NCBI RefSeq assembly: GCF_001884135.1
Contig: NZ_MAOC01000009.1
Coordinates: forward strand, 1-64,000
From: Bacillus nitratireducens
GTDB lineage: Bacteria; Bacillota; Bacilli; Bacillales; Bacillaceae_G
Direction of reading: 5' to 3'
DNA length: 64,000 bases
Of the stretch, positions 63,286 through 64,000 are shown one piece after another; within the stretch, counting starts at the first letter, position 1; each line of letters opens with the position of its first letter. The position numbers were made by a program, and so were the translations under genes. The notes beneath the pieces were generated by a model. It was not told the DNA's origin. It ran no database searches and was given only the letters and a program-made list of their open reading frames with translations.

Positions 63286-64000
63286 TAATGAGATAGAGCT
63301 AGTTAAGATTGAAACAGAGGAGCTATCATTAACGATTAAAGGAAATCCTTATCATGAAAAATACGAGAGTTTAAAAGAATATCATGCTATGAACGTGGAT
63401 GAAATGATGTATTTTCATGTAGATGGGAAGGCAGAAGCCGTTTCTGTATTTGATGCGAGGTTGCAGAGGTTGGATGAATGGAACGAACATCCACCAATCT
63501 TTTTTGAAAATAGAAGTTATCAGCTTGTTATTGTTCCGAAAAAGAACCAACAGCTTTCCTTTTATCATGAACATCCGGGTTTTCGAAAACAAGTTAGTTC
63601 TATTCAAATGGGGTCACTTCATGTGTTAATGGGGAATCTTTCGTTTCCAAATGAAGTAGGAAATACAACGTTTGAAATTAAAGATGCTAATGAAACTTTA
63701 TTAACCGTTACATTTGAAGTTTTCCCGGCAAAGCTTGATTATAAGGATGATTACAGAGCCTTATTAGATGAAGTAAATGATGAAATTTATAATTTAGCCT
63801 TTCATTTACTAAAGAGAACTTACTTAGGAGCATCTGCAATTTACGCTACCAATCCATCGAAGAGTGAATTTTATCGTATTTTAAATGATTCCTTTGAGCG
63901 ATTTATGAAGTCGATCTCTCATATAAAAAGGCAACCGCATCATACGCTTATGACTAGGCATCAACTTGTACGAGGAGAAAAAATTCGTAAATTGGATTCT
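63257..64000 (+). CDS. DUF2357 (McrC-like) partner protein, 5' part
   Basis: The frame is open from ATG 63257 through the window edge (248 codons, no stop). AAGGAGG lies 6 nt upstream. It starts MMVSPLSGSNNEIELVKIE and continues with beta-rich segments (FFENRSYQLVIVPKKN; LTVTFEVFPAKLDYKDDY). The helix DEVNDEIYNLAFHLLKRTYLG is typical of DUF2357 proteins, which accompany McrB-like ATPases and often end in a PD-(D/E)xK nuclease. The nuclease part would lie beyond base 64000 and is not seen. The overlap with the ATPase gene implies coupled synthesis. Confidence 0.75.
   Translation, partial: MMVSPLSGSNNEIELVKIETEELSLTIKGNPYHEKYESLKEYHAMNVDEMMYFHVDGKAEAVSVFDARLQRLDEWNEHPPIFFENRSYQLVIVPKKNQQLSFYHEHPGFRKQVSSIQMGSLHVLMGNLSFPNEVGNTTFEIKDANETLLTVTFEVFPAKLDYKDDYRALLDEVNDEIYNLAFHLLKRTYLGASAIYATNPSKSEFYRILNDSFERFMKSISHIKRQPHHTLMTRHQLVRGEKIRKLDS

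Overview
The window is low-GC Firmicute DNA from the Bacillus cereus group. The main evidence is an almost complete S-layer locus: slaQ-slaP-secA2, csaA-csaB, two tandem S-layer genes, then the patB1-patA1 / patA2-patB2 SCWP acetylation genes. Other support comes from a membrane-type class A beta-lactamase of the B. cereus beta-lactamase III kind and from many copies of a ~157-bp repeat that I recognise as the B. cereus-group bcr1 element. The second S-layer protein is EA1 (861 aa, close to B. anthracis EA1 over its whole length). The first has the Sap signal peptide and SLH region but a different C-terminal lattice domain. The strain is therefore probably a B. cereus / B. thuringiensis type rather than B. 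anthracis itself.

Layout. 1-9.2 kb: 3' end of an LPXTG Cna-B adhesin, hemZ, an acyl-CoA synthetase, a DedA protein, a GNAT gene divergent from its probable MerR regulator (with a 19-bp-spacer promoter between them), a small hypothetical gene and a SulP-STAS transporter. 9.4-31.2 kb: the S-layer and SCWP region. SlaQ, SlaP and SecA2 serve S-layer secretion. CsaA (flippase-like) and CsaB (pyruvyl transferase) make the pyruvylated polysaccharide that SLH domains bind. The two S-layer genes have long leaders with shared motifs. PatA/PatB pairs acetylate wall polymer, and an O-antigen ligase/polymerase-like membrane protein and an enoyl-CoA hydratase follow. 31.3-38.7 kb: small genes, a MazG-like NTPase, an M42 aminopeptidase, an SLH-anchored amidase, a Trm11-like methyltransferase, a DinB protein, a DUF3870 protein and a Cys-rich miniprotein.

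39-44.3 kb is catabolic. GlaH plus LhgO converts glutarate to L-2-hydroxyglutarate and then 2-oxoglutarate. A proline racemase/4-hydroxyproline epimerase is paired with an ornithine cyclodeaminase-family reductase. 44.3-46.4 kb holds two orphan minus-strand genes and two copies of an unidentified structured RNA-like element whose hairpin shows compensatory changes. 46.8-52.4 kb is a complete oligopeptide ABC transporter operon (SBP, B, C, D, F) with a repeat inserted after the SBP gene. 52.5-55.8 kb is an accessory patch: a secreted 40-residue-repeat protein, a decayed duplicate of its 5' end, small membrane proteins and beta-lactamase III. 55.8-60.7 kb is a KgtP-like carrier divergent from a CitST/DcuSR-type two-component system with a co-transcribed TctC-type lipoprotein. 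60.7 kb to the end is an McrB-like AAA+ ATPase and a DUF2357 (McrC-like) partner that runs off the window.

The most unusual signals are: (i) seven same-strand GTCGAA motifs and shared leader hairpins upstream of the two S-layer genes; (ii) the paired RNA-like element; (iii) a recurring switch from A+C-rich to G+T-rich coding strand near the 3' ends of at least five genes. All figures given for these are hand counts on the sequence.
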